DNA of 64,000 nt from Gammaproteobacteria bacterium (GTDB lineage: Bacteria > Pseudomonadota > Gammaproteobacteria > Pseudomonadales > Pseudohongiellaceae): positions 1-64,000 of the forward strand of contig JAHEGE010000001.1 in assembly GCA_024639905.1 (NCBI GenBank), in the 5' to 3' direction. The translations under genes and the position numbers were made by a program. The notes below the pieces were generated by a model. It was not told where the DNA came from. It saw only the letters and a program-made list of their open reading frames with translations, and ran no database searches. Of this stretch, positions 37,443 to 46,514 are shown piece by piece. Each line of letters opens with the position of its first letter. Positions within the stretch are counted from its first letter, which is position 1.

Positions 37443-38554
37443 AAGCTCTAGTGCTCGGACTTGGCGAGCGATACCAGCGGCTAGTCGATGAGTGCTCAGA
37501 CTTCGACATAAGACTGCTCATAGACCTCGACACACTAGAGGACTGGCCTGCTAGCGTCCGGGCCTGTGTAGTCGCCGGTGCCTTTGGGTGCGGAGTCGTC
37601 GCCGCGTCTTGGCTTTGGCTTGCGCCCGAGGCTGCTCAGTTACTCGGCGCACGTGCGCAGCAAGCCGCTCTACGCGCTGACTATGGCGAGAAATCGCGCT
37701 CGCTAGAAAAGCTCCCAGCGCTGCGCAAAGAGGGGGAGGAACAGGATCGTTCCCTTGGCGGGCTACTACACTACTTGCCATCTAAGGCTGAGATTCCCCG
37801 TCTCATCGATGAATTGACCGCGACGGGCCTCGGCAGCGGTGTCGCATTCCGCCGCATTCAGCTCGAGCAGGAAGTGGCGCAGCAGGGCTATAAGTCGTTG
37901 CCAATTGATATCGAGATGAGTGGCGGCTATCACGACTTCGCGACCTTCGTAAGCGGCGTTGGCCAGCTAGAACGCTTGATTACCGTCCATGATTTCGAAA
38001 TCACGCAGCGCGATGACAAGGGACTAAGGATGCAAATGACCGCGCAGACTTACCACGACGAGGCAGGCGATGAGGCAGGGGGTGAGGCGAGGGATGAAAG
38101 GAAATCAAGGGGCTTGAGCGCGGGCGTCAACGCGGGAGCCCCTCGATACCCCGTCGTCGAGAGCGTGCGCTACGCATCGGCGGGGCTGCGCAGCCCTTTC
38201 GAGGCCGCAGGCGCGCGCGCGAGCAATCGCGGGCCTTCCTCGCTGATCGCGCCAGATACGCGGCGTGTACGCGGCCCCATGGAATCGTTTTTACTCGACG
38301 AGCTGCAGATGGTGGGGTTCTTCGCGACGCGAGACGGATTGCTGGCATTAATCGAAACACCAGAGGCTGAACTACACCGAATTAGGGTGGGCGATTATCT
38401 GGGCGCTGATCACGGACGCGTGTGGCGCGTGCGGCGAACGGGCGTCGATCTTATCGAAATCGTTCCGAGCGGCGCAGGCAGCTGGGTTGAGCGGCCGCAG
38501 GTTGTTGTATCGCGCGACACTGAGCCGAGTCTTGCTCGAGGAGCGGCACTATGA
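37439..38554 (+). CDS. Fused PilO-PilP type IV pilus alignment protein
   Basis: This 371-residue single frame joins two normally separate proteins. Residues 1 to about 210 look like PilO: one membrane segment (about 40-60), a coiled coil and a ferredoxin-like domain (IEMSGGYHDFATFVSGV). After a charged linker, residues about 236-362 match PilP: LRSPFEA, RVRGPMESFLLDELQMVGFF, HRIRVGDYLG, DLIEIVPSGAGSWVERP. PilP is normally a lipoprotein; its signal peptide and lipobox are missing in all frames. The start is GTG within the pilN stop. The alternative, a sequencing frameshift, is unlikely because no lipobox is present. Confidence 0.87.
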   Translation: MKALVLGLGERYQRLVDECSDFDIRLLIDLDTLEDWPASVRACVVAGAFGCGVVAASWLWLAPEAAQLLGARAQQAALRADYGEKSRSLEKLPALRKEGEEQDRSLGGLLHYLPSKAEIPRLIDELTATGLGSGVAFRRIQLEQEVAQQGYKSLPIDIEMSGGYHDFATFVSGVGQLERLITVHDFEITQRDDKGLRMQMTAQTYHDEAGDEAGGEARDERKSRGLSAGVNAGAPRYPVVESVRYASAGLRSPFEAAGARASNRGPSSLIAPDTRRVRGPMESFLLDELQMVGFFATRDGLLALIETPEAELHRIRVGDYLGADHGRVWRVRRTGVDLIEIVPSGAGSWVERPQVVVSRDTEPSLARGAAL

Positions 38555-39936
38555 GCAGGCTTTGGCGCGTGCTGGTGCTGATCACTCTGTCCTCGATCTC
38601 ACTCATGGTATGCGCGCAGGATGCTGAGCCTGCGCCTAGCAATGCCTTTGCGCAGTATGACGCGCAGGTTTCGGGTTTATCATTCCAAAACATTTCGGTG
38701 CGAGGTGCGCTATTTCAGCTAGCCGATATCTATGGGTTTAATCTGATTGCGAGCGATTCGGTTGTCGGTGAAATCACTCTCGAGATAAACGACGTCCCTT
38801 GGGATCAGGCGCTGGCGCTAGTGCTGCGGCTAAAGAAGCTCTCTGGTCGTCTCGAGGGCAATGTGCTGTACGTGGCGCCGGCCGCTGAGCTGGCGGAACA
38901 AGACCGGCGAGATATCGACGCGGCGCTGGCGGAGCAGGCGCTTGCGCCACTGCTTTCGGAATTCTTGCAGGTGAACTACGCGAACGGCGATGACCTCCTG
39001 CAGCTAATCGTCGGCAGCGCAGAGGATGCCGCGCGCGAGGCCGACTCGACCGCGACTGTCGCAGGGCATGAGCAGCCGCGCGGTCTCTTGTCGCCGAGGG
39101 GGTCGGCTGCCGTGGACAAACGCACGAACACGCTCATCGTGCGTGACATCGCCGAGAACCTGCAAGGGGTGCGCACCTTGCTCGCCGCGCTCGACGTGCC
39201 CGTCAGGCAAGTGCTGATCGAGGCGCGTATCGTGAATGTCGAGACGAGTGTCGGCCGCGAACTCGGCATTCGCTGGGGCCTGGCCGGGAGGCTAGGAACA
39301 ACGCGGGCAGATGACTGGCACCAGGCGGAGCGAGAGTTCGATTCAGAGGCGACACTGACGGTCGATTTGGGCGTCGCCGACCCCTTCGCGTCGCGCTTCG
39401 CCGTCGGTTATGCGCGCAGCAGTGGTCTCATCGACTTGGAGTTGTCGGCGCTCGAGAGCAGCGGCAATGGTGAGGTTATCGCGCGGCCCAAAGTGACGAC
39501 CCAAGACAAGATGCCTGCGTTAATTCAGTCGGGCGTGCGTATTCCCTACCAGTCGCAAGCAGGCGGTACTGCAGGCGGGTCTACGACCGAGTTTGAGGAG
39601 GCGTTACTGTCGCTGGGGGTCACGCCACAGATTACCCCCGACGGGCGCATCAATATGCTGCTCGACATCCGTCAGGATTCCATCTCGCCGCGCGCAGGAC
39701 TTGCACCGGCTATTAGCACCAACAGCGTGATGACGCGGGTGTTGGTGAATGACGGCGAGACTATCGTGCTGGGCGGCGTGTTTCGCGAAGAGCTCGCCAC
39801 CTCCGAGTCGAAGACGCCATTATTGGGCGATTTGCCCTATGTGGGGCGCTTATTTAAACGCACAGAACGCTCTAGTCGGCGCACCGAACTGCTGATCTTC
39901 ATCACGCCTAGAATCCTCCTCGAGGGTATCGACTAG
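38551..39936 (+). CDS. pilQ: Type IV pilus secretin PilQ, short form
   Basis: Outer-membrane secretin channel for the pilus. The product has 461 residues: signal peptide (about 1-22, ending VCAQ), an STN/N0 domain (about 43-110, SVRGALFQLADIYGFNLIA), an N1 domain, and the secretin core with VLIEARIVNVE and PQITPDGRINMLLDI. The peptidoglycan-binding AMIN domains that make PilQ about 700 residues in pseudomonads are absent, so this is closer to HofQ size. Its start overlaps the fused pilO-pilP stop by four bases. Confidence 0.92.
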   Translation: MSRLWRVLVLITLSSISLMVCAQDAEPAPSNAFAQYDAQVSGLSFQNISVRGALFQLADIYGFNLIASDSVVGEITLEINDVPWDQALALVLRLKKLSGRLEGNVLYVAPAAELAEQDRRDIDAALAEQALAPLLSEFLQVNYANGDDLLQLIVGSAEDAAREADSTATVAGHEQPRGLLSPRGSAAVDKRTNTLIVRDIAENLQGVRTLLAALDVPVRQVLIEARIVNVETSVGRELGIRWGLAGRLGTTRADDWHQAEREFDSEATLTVDLGVADPFASRFAVGYARSSGLIDLELSALESSGNGEVIARPKVTTQDKMPALIQSGVRIPYQSQAGGTAGGSTTEFEEALLSLGVTPQITPDGRINMLLDIRQDSISPRAGLAPAISTNSVMTRVLVNDGETIVLGGVFREELATSESKTPLLGDLPYVGRLFKRTERSSRRTELLIFITPRILLEGID

Positions 39937-39946
39937 CGTCTCGACG

Positions 39947-39975
39947 TTTCATCGCAGCGCAACAGCCACTATACT
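39947..39975 (+). promoter_or_regulatory. Internal promoter before aroK
   Basis: TTTCAT at 39947-39952, a 17-bp spacer and TATACT at 39970-39975 lie between pilQ and aroK. Its start near 39982 supports the ATG at 40018 rather than an upstream GTG at 39976. Confidence 0.5.
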
Positions 39976-40017
39976 GTGCGGCCTGACAATTGCCGCCGTG
40001 GCCCTGCGCGATACTCG

Positions 40018-40584
40018 ATGACAAGCTCCCTCTCCGTATTCCTAGTTGGCCCCATGGGCGTCGGCAAGACGACCATAGGCAAGGTATTGGCCGAAACTAT
40101 GGGCCTGGTTTTCGTCGATTCCGACCGCGAAATCGAGGCGGTGACCGGCGCTGATATTCCATGGATTTTCGATGTCGAGGGCGAGGTCGGCTTTCGAGCG
40201 CGGGAGTCTAAGATGATCGAACAGCTCACGGCGCGCAAGGGAATCGTGCTGGCAACTGGCGGCGGCGCCGTGCTTGCCGAAGACAACCGGCGCTGGCTGA
40301 AACAGCGTGGGGCGGTGGTCTATCTGCGCGCCCCAATCAGCCAGCAGATTGAGCGCACCAAGCGCGACAAGACGCGGCCCCTGTTGCAGACCGCCAATCC
40401 GGCGCAGAAAATTCGTGAGCTGATGGCGCTGCGCGAGCCGCTCTATCAAGAGGTGGCTGACCTCATCGTTGACACCAACCGCCGAGGGCCAAAAGCCGCT
40501 TGTACAGAAATCCTGCGCCAATTAGATGAGCTGAATCGCGCAGCGATTAACCCCGAGAGTGAGGCAGATAATGTTAACCGTTGA
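40018..40584 (+). CDS. aroK: Shikimate kinase
   Basis: Phosphorylates shikimate in the chorismate pathway. ATG 40018 (MTSSLSVFLVG) gives 188 residues. The Walker A motif GPMGVGKTT, the shikimate-binding SDREIEAVTG region (here DSDREIEAVTG) and the ATP lid TKRDKTRPLL are intact. The upstream GTG at 39976 would precede the likely transcription start. It overlaps aroB, the aroK-aroB pair that follows pilQ in many Gammaproteobacteria. Confidence 0.96.
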   Translation: MTSSLSVFLVGPMGVGKTTIGKVLAETMGLVFVDSDREIEAVTGADIPWIFDVEGEVGFRARESKMIEQLTARKGIVLATGGGAVLAEDNRRWLKQRGAVVYLRAPISQQIERTKRDKTRPLLQTANPAQKIRELMALREPLYQEVADLIVDTNRRGPKAACTEILRQLDELNRAAINPESEADNVNR

Positions 40585-41674
40585 TGTAGAGTTAGGCGTT
40601 CGCAGCTATTCCCTGTTTATCGGATCTGGTCTGCTGGGCGACGCTGCGCTTGCGCATAAAATTTCTGCGGAGACGCTGCGCCCGGGCAAGGTCGTCATCG
40701 TCACCAATGAGGTCGTTGCGCCGCTGTATCTGGCGCAGGCGAAAGCATTCTTCGCCGGCCGCGACTGCGAGGCGATTGTATTGGCCGACGGAGAGGCACA
40801 TAAAGACCTCGCTGCGGTGAGCACCATCTACGAATTCCTCCTGAGCCGAAAATACGACAGGCACACGACGCTTGTTGCGCTGGGCGGCGGGGTGGTCGGT
40901 GACATCACCGGCTTTGCGGCAGCCACTTACTTGCGCGGCATCGATTTCGTGCAGATACCCACGACGCTGCTGGCGCAGGTGGATTCGTCGGTGGGCGGGA
41001 AGACCGGGGTTAATCATCCTCTCGGCAAAAATATGATCGGCGCATTCTACCAACCGCGCTGTGTTATCGCCGATACTGATGTCTTGAGCACATTGCCGCC
41101 ACGCGAGATTAAGGCTGGGCTTGCCGAGGTGACTAAATACGGGCTGATTCGCGATCGCGCCTTCTTCGATTGGTTGGCCGAGCATGCAGCAGCGCTCACT
41201 GCCTGTGACCCTACTTTGATGGCGGAAGTGATTCAGACCTGCTGCCGCATCAAGGCGGAAGTCGTCGCCGAAGATGAATGCGAGACCGGTGTGCGCGCAC
41301 TGCTAAATCTCGGACACACCTTCGGTCATGCGATCGAAACGGCGACGGGGTACGGCACCTGGCTGCACGGCGAGACTGTCGCGATGGGGACCGTAATGGC
41401 TGCGGACCTGAGTGCACGCTTGGGCTGGCTCTCCGCTGAGGATGCGCGTCGTGTGCGCCGCGTGCTCGAAGAAAATTTCGGTATGCCAGTCGTGCCTCCT
41501 GCCGATATCACTACTGAGCGTTACCTAGACCTGATGGCGTCGGACAAGAAAACGGAGCGCGGCAAGCTGCGCTTCATCTTGCTGCGCGAGATCGGGCAGG
41601 GCGTAGTGGCGAGTGATGTCGAGGCCAACCAGCTAGAAGCAACTCTGGAGGCCGGCGACCGCTTGTGTGAATAA
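40571..41674 (+). CDS. aroB: 3-dehydroquinate synthase
   Basis: NAD- and metal-dependent enzyme that cyclises DAHP to dehydroquinate in the shikimate pathway. ATG 40571 (MLTVDVELG) is preceded by GTGAGG and gives 367 residues. Family motifs are present: GGGVVGDITGFAAATYLRG, FVQIPTTLLAQVDSSVGGK and LNLGHTFGHAIE. The start lies within the end of aroK. It is followed by the SPOR/ATPase gene after 22 bp. Confidence 0.97.
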   Translation: MLTVDVELGVRSYSLFIGSGLLGDAALAHKISAETLRPGKVVIVTNEVVAPLYLAQAKAFFAGRDCEAIVLADGEAHKDLAAVSTIYEFLLSRKYDRHTTLVALGGGVVGDITGFAAATYLRGIDFVQIPTTLLAQVDSSVGGKTGVNHPLGKNMIGAFYQPRCVIADTDVLSTLPPREIKAGLAEVTKYGLIRDRAFFDWLAEHAAALTACDPTLMAEVIQTCCRIKAEVVAEDECETGVRALLNLGHTFGHAIETATGYGTWLHGETVAMGTVMAADLSARLGWLSAEDARRVRRVLEENFGMPVVPPADITTERYLDLMASDKKTERGKLRFILLREIGQGVVASDVEANQLEATLEAGDRLCE

Positions 41675-41696
41675 AACGGCCAGAGAGGCAGTCTGA

Positions 41697-43754
41697 GTGA
41701 ACGAGCAATCGAACCCTACCCCCGAGGCAACCGCCGCTAACTCTCGCGTGTCACACGATGCGCTCCTCTCCGAGATCGTCGATGACGCGTTTTACGGGCG
41801 CCCTCTATTAGCTGTTACCGGTGAAGAAGGCGCCGGCAAGACAGCCCTCGCGCGCCGCTTCTGTCAGCAGTTTGCCGGCGAGGTCGAATGCATCCAATTG
41901 ACCCCCGCAGATTTTCAACACCGCGATAGTTTCCTCGCGACACTCGTCTCGAGGCTCGGCCCGGAGGCGATCGAATACACGGCCGATTCCGACCTCATCA
42001 CGATCGCAGATTATGCCGGCTCGCTCGCCGACCAAGAGCGTCTTCTTGTCCTGCTTATCGACGACGCGCAGTTGCTTACCCCTGCGCTACTCGAGACGCT
42101 TTATGAGCTAGTCGATGAAGCCGACGAAGCGAGTCTGTGCTGTCTGCTCCTCGGCACGCCGCAGTTGCGTAGCGCGATCGAGAATGCGGATCCGAATGGC
42201 GGCGCCGAAGATTTTACGTGGTTCGTCATGCCGCCTCAGGAACAGCCGCAAGCGGCAGCGCCGATGCCAGCGTCGTCGGCAGAAGAGCTAGTCGTCGACG
42301 AGCCTGTGTTTGAAGAGCCGTTGTTTGAAGAGCCCGTGTCTGAAGAACCCGCGCTTGAAGAGCCTGAACTTGCAGAAACAGCGCTCGAGGAGGTGTTAGA
42401 AGCCGAACAAGCCGAACAAGCCGAACAAGTCGAGGAGCTCGATGAGGTCGAAGAAGTCTCCGTTCTTGAAGAGGTCATAGAGGCTGAGGAGGTCAATGAG
42501 GTTGACGAAGTCTCGGTCGTCGAAGAGATTGCAGAGGCCGAAGAGTTCGAAGAAGTGTCAGTCGAGGAAGAGATAGCAGAACCCGAGGAGCTCGAAGAAG
42601 TCTCAGCCGAGGAAGAGATTGCAGAAGCCGAAGAACTCGAAGAAGTCTCAGTTGAGGAAGAGATAGCAGAACCCGAGGAGCTCGAAGAAGCCACAGCATT
42701 AGAGGCTGAAGAGGAGGATCCAGAACCTGCTGAATCTGAGGATTTCGATCGCGACATCGATTCCTGGCTCGAGCCAGACGATCGGCCGAAAATTGGCAGC
42801 ATAGGCAGTGGCGTCGACTTGGAGTTCGACGAAGACTTCGATACACATTCCGACGAGGACACTTGCGAAGAATCCGCTCCGGTAAGTGCCTCGACGCCTG
42901 CAGAAAAAGCGTCTAAGTCTCGAGCCAAGAAGCAGGCAGGTGGAGCGGACGTGATGGCCGCGGCGCGCGGGATGATGCTTGCGTTGCCATCAAAGCTTGC
43001 TGCTGCGCGGGCTTATTGGGTGGCGGCAGCGGCTCTCGCGATCGTCTTCATCGGGGTGTTGGTGTTCTGGCGAATTCCAGACGAGCCTGCGAGTGGCCGC
43101 ATCGAGCTTGCGGCCCCACTCGCGCCTTCACGCCCGCTAGCAATGCGCGAGGCGCAGCCAACCCAGCCAGTCGCTGTGCCCGAGAGAGTGTCGGAGCGAG
43201 TGTCGGAGCGAGCGCCTGAGCGGATGCCCGCGAGAGCGACGGAACCTACCGCGATCATGGACACCCAGCCTGTACCGGCCCCACTGCCGCAGCAATCTGC
43301 GGTAAGCGCGCCTGTGCCAGCGGCACCTGCGCCAACAGCTGCCACACCTGTTGCGCCACCGGCACCGACAGTGGCTGCAACGCCAGTGCCGCCGGTGCGG
43401 CCTGCAACCGCTGCGCCGCCTGCGCCTGCTCCAGCGGTGCCAGTTGACGCCAGTTTCGAGAGCGCTTTCCTTGCCGCGCCAGCACAGAGTTTCACGCTGC
43501 AGATACTTACGGCCTCCAACGAAGCGAATGTGCGAGCCTTCGTCTCACGCTATGGCGCAGGCCTGCGGCAGGCCCTCGGCTATGTCACCACCCAGCGCAG
43601 CGGCAGGCCGCTTTACGTCGTTACCTACGGCAATTTCGGTGACCGTGCGAGTGCCGAAGAGACTCTCAGGCGGCTGCCCACGGCGCTCGCCGAGGCGGGT
43701 CCATGGGTGCGTCAGGTAGGCACTTTGCAAGCTGAGGTTCGAGCCGCGCCGTAA
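41697..43754 (+). CDS. DamX-like protein: ATPase plus SPOR domain
   Basis: A 685-residue protein with three parts. An N-terminal AAA-type NTPase resembling ExeA/DamX has Walker A GEEGAGKT (about 45-52) and Walker B LLVLLIDDAQ. Then comes a very acidic Glu-rich repeat region (about 200-345), a membrane segment (about 440-458, YWVAAAALAIVFIGVLVFW), an Ala/Pro-rich periplasmic linker, and a C-terminal SPOR domain (about 597-680) that binds denuded septal glycan. The start is GTG 41697. It sits after aroB, as damX does. In Pseudomonas gltBD follow, but here hemE does. Confidence 0.88.
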   Translation: MNEQSNPTPEATAANSRVSHDALLSEIVDDAFYGRPLLAVTGEEGAGKTALARRFCQQFAGEVECIQLTPADFQHRDSFLATLVSRLGPEAIEYTADSDLITIADYAGSLADQERLLVLLIDDAQLLTPALLETLYELVDEADEASLCCLLLGTPQLRSAIENADPNGGAEDFTWFVMPPQEQPQAAAPMPASSAEELVVDEPVFEEPLFEEPVSEEPALEEPELAETALEEVLEAEQAEQAEQVEELDEVEEVSVLEEVIEAEEVNEVDEVSVVEEIAEAEEFEEVSVEEEIAEPEELEEVSAEEEIAEAEELEEVSVEEEIAEPEELEEATALEAEEEDPEPAESEDFDRDIDSWLEPDDRPKIGSIGSGVDLEFDEDFDTHSDEDTCEESAPVSASTPAEKASKSRAKKQAGGADVMAAARGMMLALPSKLAAARAYWVAAAALAIVFIGVLVFWRIPDEPASGRIELAAPLAPSRPLAMREAQPTQPVAVPERVSERVSERAPERMPARATEPTAIMDTQPVPAPLPQQSAVSAPVPAAPAPTAATPVAPPAPTVAATPVPPVRPATAAPPAPAPAVPVDASFESAFLAAPAQSFTLQILTASNEANVRAFVSRYGAGLRQALGYVTTQRSGRPLYVVTYGNFGDRASAEETLRRLPTALAEAGPWVRQVGTLQAEVRAAP
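42510..42689. repeat. 45-bp coding tandem repeat, 4 copies
   Basis: Four head-to-tail 45-bp units at 42510, 42555, 42600 and 42645, each encoding 15 residues of the type VSVEEEIAEPEELEE. Units 2 and 4 are nearly identical, as are 1 and 3 in their Ala-for-Pro version, suggesting a 90-bp higher-order step. They form part of the acidic cytoplasmic region of the DamX-like protein. Confidence 0.9.
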
Positions 43755-43768
43755 TTTGTCGTTCGAAA

Positions 43769-43797
43769 TTGGTCAAGCAAGCCGCCTCGTGTAGAAT
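43769..43797 (+). promoter_or_regulatory. Promoter of hemE
   Basis: TTGGTC at 43769-43774, a 17-bp spacer and TAGAAT at 43792-43797. The start would be near 43804, about 70 bp before the GTG of hemE. Confidence 0.55.
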
Positions 43798-43873
43798 TGC
43801 CGCCTGTTAAAAATCCAGCCATTAAACCGTCGCCGCGGCCAGTGCCGCGCAGCGCGACTCGAGGTCTTAGCCC

Positions 43874-44965
43874 GTGACAGCAAGCTCATCGCCCTTCGCC
43901 CCCCTAAAGAACGATCGCTTCCTGCGAGCCTTAATGCGCCAGCCGGTCGATCGCACGCCGGTATGGATGATGCGACAGGCTGGGCGTTACTTACCCGAAT
44001 ATCGCGCCACGCGCGCGCAGGCAGGCGATTTCATGAGCCTTTGCCAGAATCCCGAGCTCGCCTGCGAGGTCACGTTGCAGCCGCTGCGTCGTTACGCATT
44101 CGATGCCGCGATCTTGTTCTCAGATATCCTCACCATTCCAGATGCGATGGGGCAGGGGCTGTATTTCTCCGAGGGTGAGGGGCCCAAATTTAAGAAGGTC
44201 GTGCGCACTCCCGCAGACGTCGAGGCACTGCCGGATGTCAACATCGCCAGCGAGTTGTCCTATGTTACCGATGCCGTTGCGGTTATTCGCCGTGAGCTCA
44301 ACGGCGCCGTGCCGCTTATTGGCTTCTCTGGCAGCCCGTGGACTCTGGCGACTTACATGATCGAAGGCGGCGGCAGCAAAGACTTCCGCCGCGCTAAAGA
44401 ATTCCTCTACAACCACCCCGAGGCGATGCACCTATTGCTGGAGAAGCTCGCAGCTGCGGTTGTCGACTACCTCAACGCACAGATCGCCGCGGGCGCCCAA
44501 GCCGTGCAGATATTCGACACCTGGGGCGGCGTGCTTACGCCTAGCGCCTACCGCGAATTCTCGCTCGCCTATATGCAAAAGATTGTCGCAGGCCTCACCC
44601 GCGTTAGCGATGGCCGCGAGGTGCCGGTCATTTTATTTACCAAGAACGGCGGACAATGGCTGGAATCGATCGCCGCCGCCGGCTGTGATGCGGTGGGCCT
44701 GGATTGGACGACTGACATCGCCAGCGCGCGTGCGCGCATTGGCAGCCAAGTCGCCCTGCAGGGCAATATGGACCCTTCCATGCTTTACGCCTCGCCGGCG
44801 GCGATACGCGCAGAAGTCGGGTCTATTCTCGAGGGATTCGGCGCGAACCCGGGGCATGTTTTCAATCTGGGTCACGGCATTACGCCTGCGGTAAATCCTG
44901 ACAACGTAGCGGTATTCGTCGAGGCGGTGCATGAGCTCTCCGAGGCGTATCACGCCGTTCTCTAG
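43874..44965 (+). CDS. hemE: Uroporphyrinogen decarboxylase
   Basis: Decarboxylates uroporphyrinogen III to coproporphyrinogen III in haem synthesis, without a cofactor. The 363-residue protein has the substrate-binding [41 protein letters not shown] and the C-terminal NLGHGITP. The start is GTG 43874 with GAGG nine bases upstream. It overlaps the following folK by 35 bp. Confidence 0.97.
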   Translation: MTASSSPFAPLKNDRFLRALMRQPVDRTPVWMMRQAGRYLPEYRATRAQAGDFMSLCQNPELACEVTLQPLRRYAFDAAILFSDILTIPDAMGQGLYFSEGEGPKFKKVVRTPADVEALPDVNIASELSYVTDAVAVIRRELNGAVPLIGFSGSPWTLATYMIEGGGSKDFRRAKEFLYNHPEAMHLLLEKLAAAVVDYLNAQIAAGAQAVQIFDTWGGVLTPSAYREFSLAYMQKIVAGLTRVSDGREVPVILFTKNGGQWLESIAAAGCDAVGLDWTTDIASARARIGSQVALQGNMDPSMLYASPAAIRAEVGSILEGFGANPGHVFNLGHGITPAVNPDNVAVFVEAVHELSEAYHAVL

Positions 44966-45455
44966 CCAGATCCATGCGGTCGTCGCGTTAGGCTCCAATC
45001 TCGGTTACGGGGCGTTGGCGCCCGCCGCGCTCGTCGAGGCCGCCGTGGGGCGGCTGCAGACATTGTCGGCATCGCCCGTGCAGTGCTCGCGTCACCTGCT
45101 AACCAAGCCCGAGGGGCTTCCCCATGGTGCACCGGATTTTTGTAACGCGGTGGCGGTATTCGAGCCGCTAGACACCTTAGATGCCCACGCGCTGCTCGAC
45201 CGGCTCCTCAGTATAGAGGAGGAGTTTGGGCGGCTCCGTCCCGCCGAGTTATCGGGAGCACGCTATGCGTCGCGCACACTAGACCTCGACTTGATCTGCT
45301 GTCGCGGCGAGCGCGTCGACTCGCCCCGCTTGCAACTTCCCCATCCCCGCGCAGCACAACGTCGCTTCGTCCTGGAGCCGCTGGCAGAACTATGGCCCGA
45401 CCTCGTGCTGCCTGGCGCGTCGGCAAGCGTCGCAAGCCTTTTGGCCGCTCTCTAG
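44931..45455 (+). CDS. folK: Hydroxymethyldihydropterin pyrophosphokinase (HPPK)
   Basis: Transfers pyrophosphate from ATP to 6-hydroxymethyl-dihydropterin in folate synthesis. The signature LGSNLGYG opens the domain, and [13 protein letters not shown] and [10 protein letters not shown] stretches carry the metal-binding Asp pair; [21 protein letters not shown] closes it. At 174 residues it is the usual size. It starts inside the end of hemE, so it depends on the hemE transcript. A second folK elsewhere cannot be excluded. The substrate links it to folP 15 kb away. Confidence 0.88.
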   Translation: MSSPRRITPFSSQIHAVVALGSNLGYGALAPAALVEAAVGRLQTLSASPVQCSRHLLTKPEGLPHGAPDFCNAVAVFEPLDTLDAHALLDRLLSIEEEFGRLRPAELSGARYASRTLDLDLICCRGERVDSPRLQLPHPRAAQRRFVLEPLAELWPDLVLPGASASVASLLAAL

Positions 45456-45587
45456 CACCGCGTTGGCTTGCCCAAATCCCACTTGCCCGTAAATTGCCCT
45501 GATTAAGTGACGCTTTGTCGCAGCTGCCCCTATGCTGGGGCGATTTCAGGTTTTGGAAATGGCGGAGGCGGTGCTATTATCCTTGAT

Positions 45588-46514
45588 GTGAAAAACTCTA
45601 AATACACAGCTCGCACGTCACTCGCCTGCGCTTTCGCGTGGATCGCGGCCTCAGCCGCGGTGCCTGCGGTTGCGCAGAGCAATGAGCTGGCAGCGCAAGC
45701 CTCAGTAGCGGCGAGCTTCCGCATCGCGCCGACCCTACTGCCTAACGGCGCAGTCCCCGCGTTAAGCATTTCGCGCAGCGTGGAAGAGAAGAATTTCGAA
45801 GGTGCGGTGGTCGAAGACGCCCTTAACTTCAACCTCGGGGTCGCAGTAGAACCCGTTGAGGGACTCTCGTTAAGTGCCGACGCATGGCGCCTGCAGGTCA
45901 ACGACGCACCGGCGCAGGCGAGCCTCGGGCAGGGGCAAGCTTGGCAGTCTGGCAGCTCGAGCCTCTATCTCGAAGAGTCGACGCTAAGCGAATTCAATGT
46001 TGATACCTCTTTAGTCGGGTCTAATCTCGAGACCAACGGCTTCGATCTCAGCGCCTCCTACGCTTGGGATACGAATCGCTTTGGGCAATTCACCCTGCGC
46101 ACGACGTCATCCTATGTTCAGGATTTTGAGAACCGCGGCGGGCTGCTCGAATTAGGTAGCAACGAACTGGGTGCTCTAGACGAGCGGCTCGTGAGCCCAG
46201 AACTGCAGAGCAGCATGATGCTGTCTTGGGAGTTTGGCAATCACACGGCGAGCGCGATCACCAACTACTTCGATTCGTTTAAGGATATTAGCGAACTCGA
46301 CATCGACGAGATCAATGACCTTGTCGACAATATCACCACGTTCGACCTGCAATACGGCTACAGCGTGAAAACAGGGTCCAAAGACCGAGCGATAATCTCC
46401 TTCGGCATCCGCAACCTGTTTGATGAAAAAACGGCGCAGATACTCAATTCCTCCACGCGCCTCGTCGATCAGAACGGGCGTGTCGCCTACGGCTCGATTA
46501 AATACCAGTTCTAA
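45588..46514 (+). CDS. Signal peptide plus C-terminal TonB-receptor-like barrel
   Basis: From GTG 45588 (VKNSKYTARTS) the product is 308 residues. An export signal ends near AVPAVAQ. The remainder matches only the last part of a TonB-dependent receptor: NFNLGVAVEPVEGLSLSADA, beta strands with WDTNRFGQFTLRTTSSYV, FGIRNLFDEKTA, and a terminal Phe preceded by SIKYQ. The N-terminal TonB box and plug domain are absent. It could form a small outer-membrane barrel or be a degraded receptor. Upstream start 45507 lacks a signal peptide. The role is unknown. Confidence 0.75.
   Translation: MKNSKYTARTSLACAFAWIAASAAVPAVAQSNELAAQASVAASFRIAPTLLPNGAVPALSISRSVEEKNFEGAVVEDALNFNLGVAVEPVEGLSLSADAWRLQVNDAPAQASLGQGQAWQSGSSSLYLEESTLSEFNVDTSLVGSNLETNGFDLSASYAWDTNRFGQFTLRTTSSYVQDFENRGGLLELGSNELGALDERLVSPELQSSMMLSWEFGNHTASAITNYFDSFKDISELDIDEINDLVDNITTFDLQYGYSVKTGSKDRAIISFGIRNLFDEKTAQILNSSTRLVDQNGRVAYGSIKYQF

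Noticed and set aside
42236..42928. Serine-rich minus-strand frame opposite the DamX-like gene
   Set aside because: It is the complement of the Glu-rich repeat codons; the plus-strand protein has an ATPase, membrane segment and SPOR domain.
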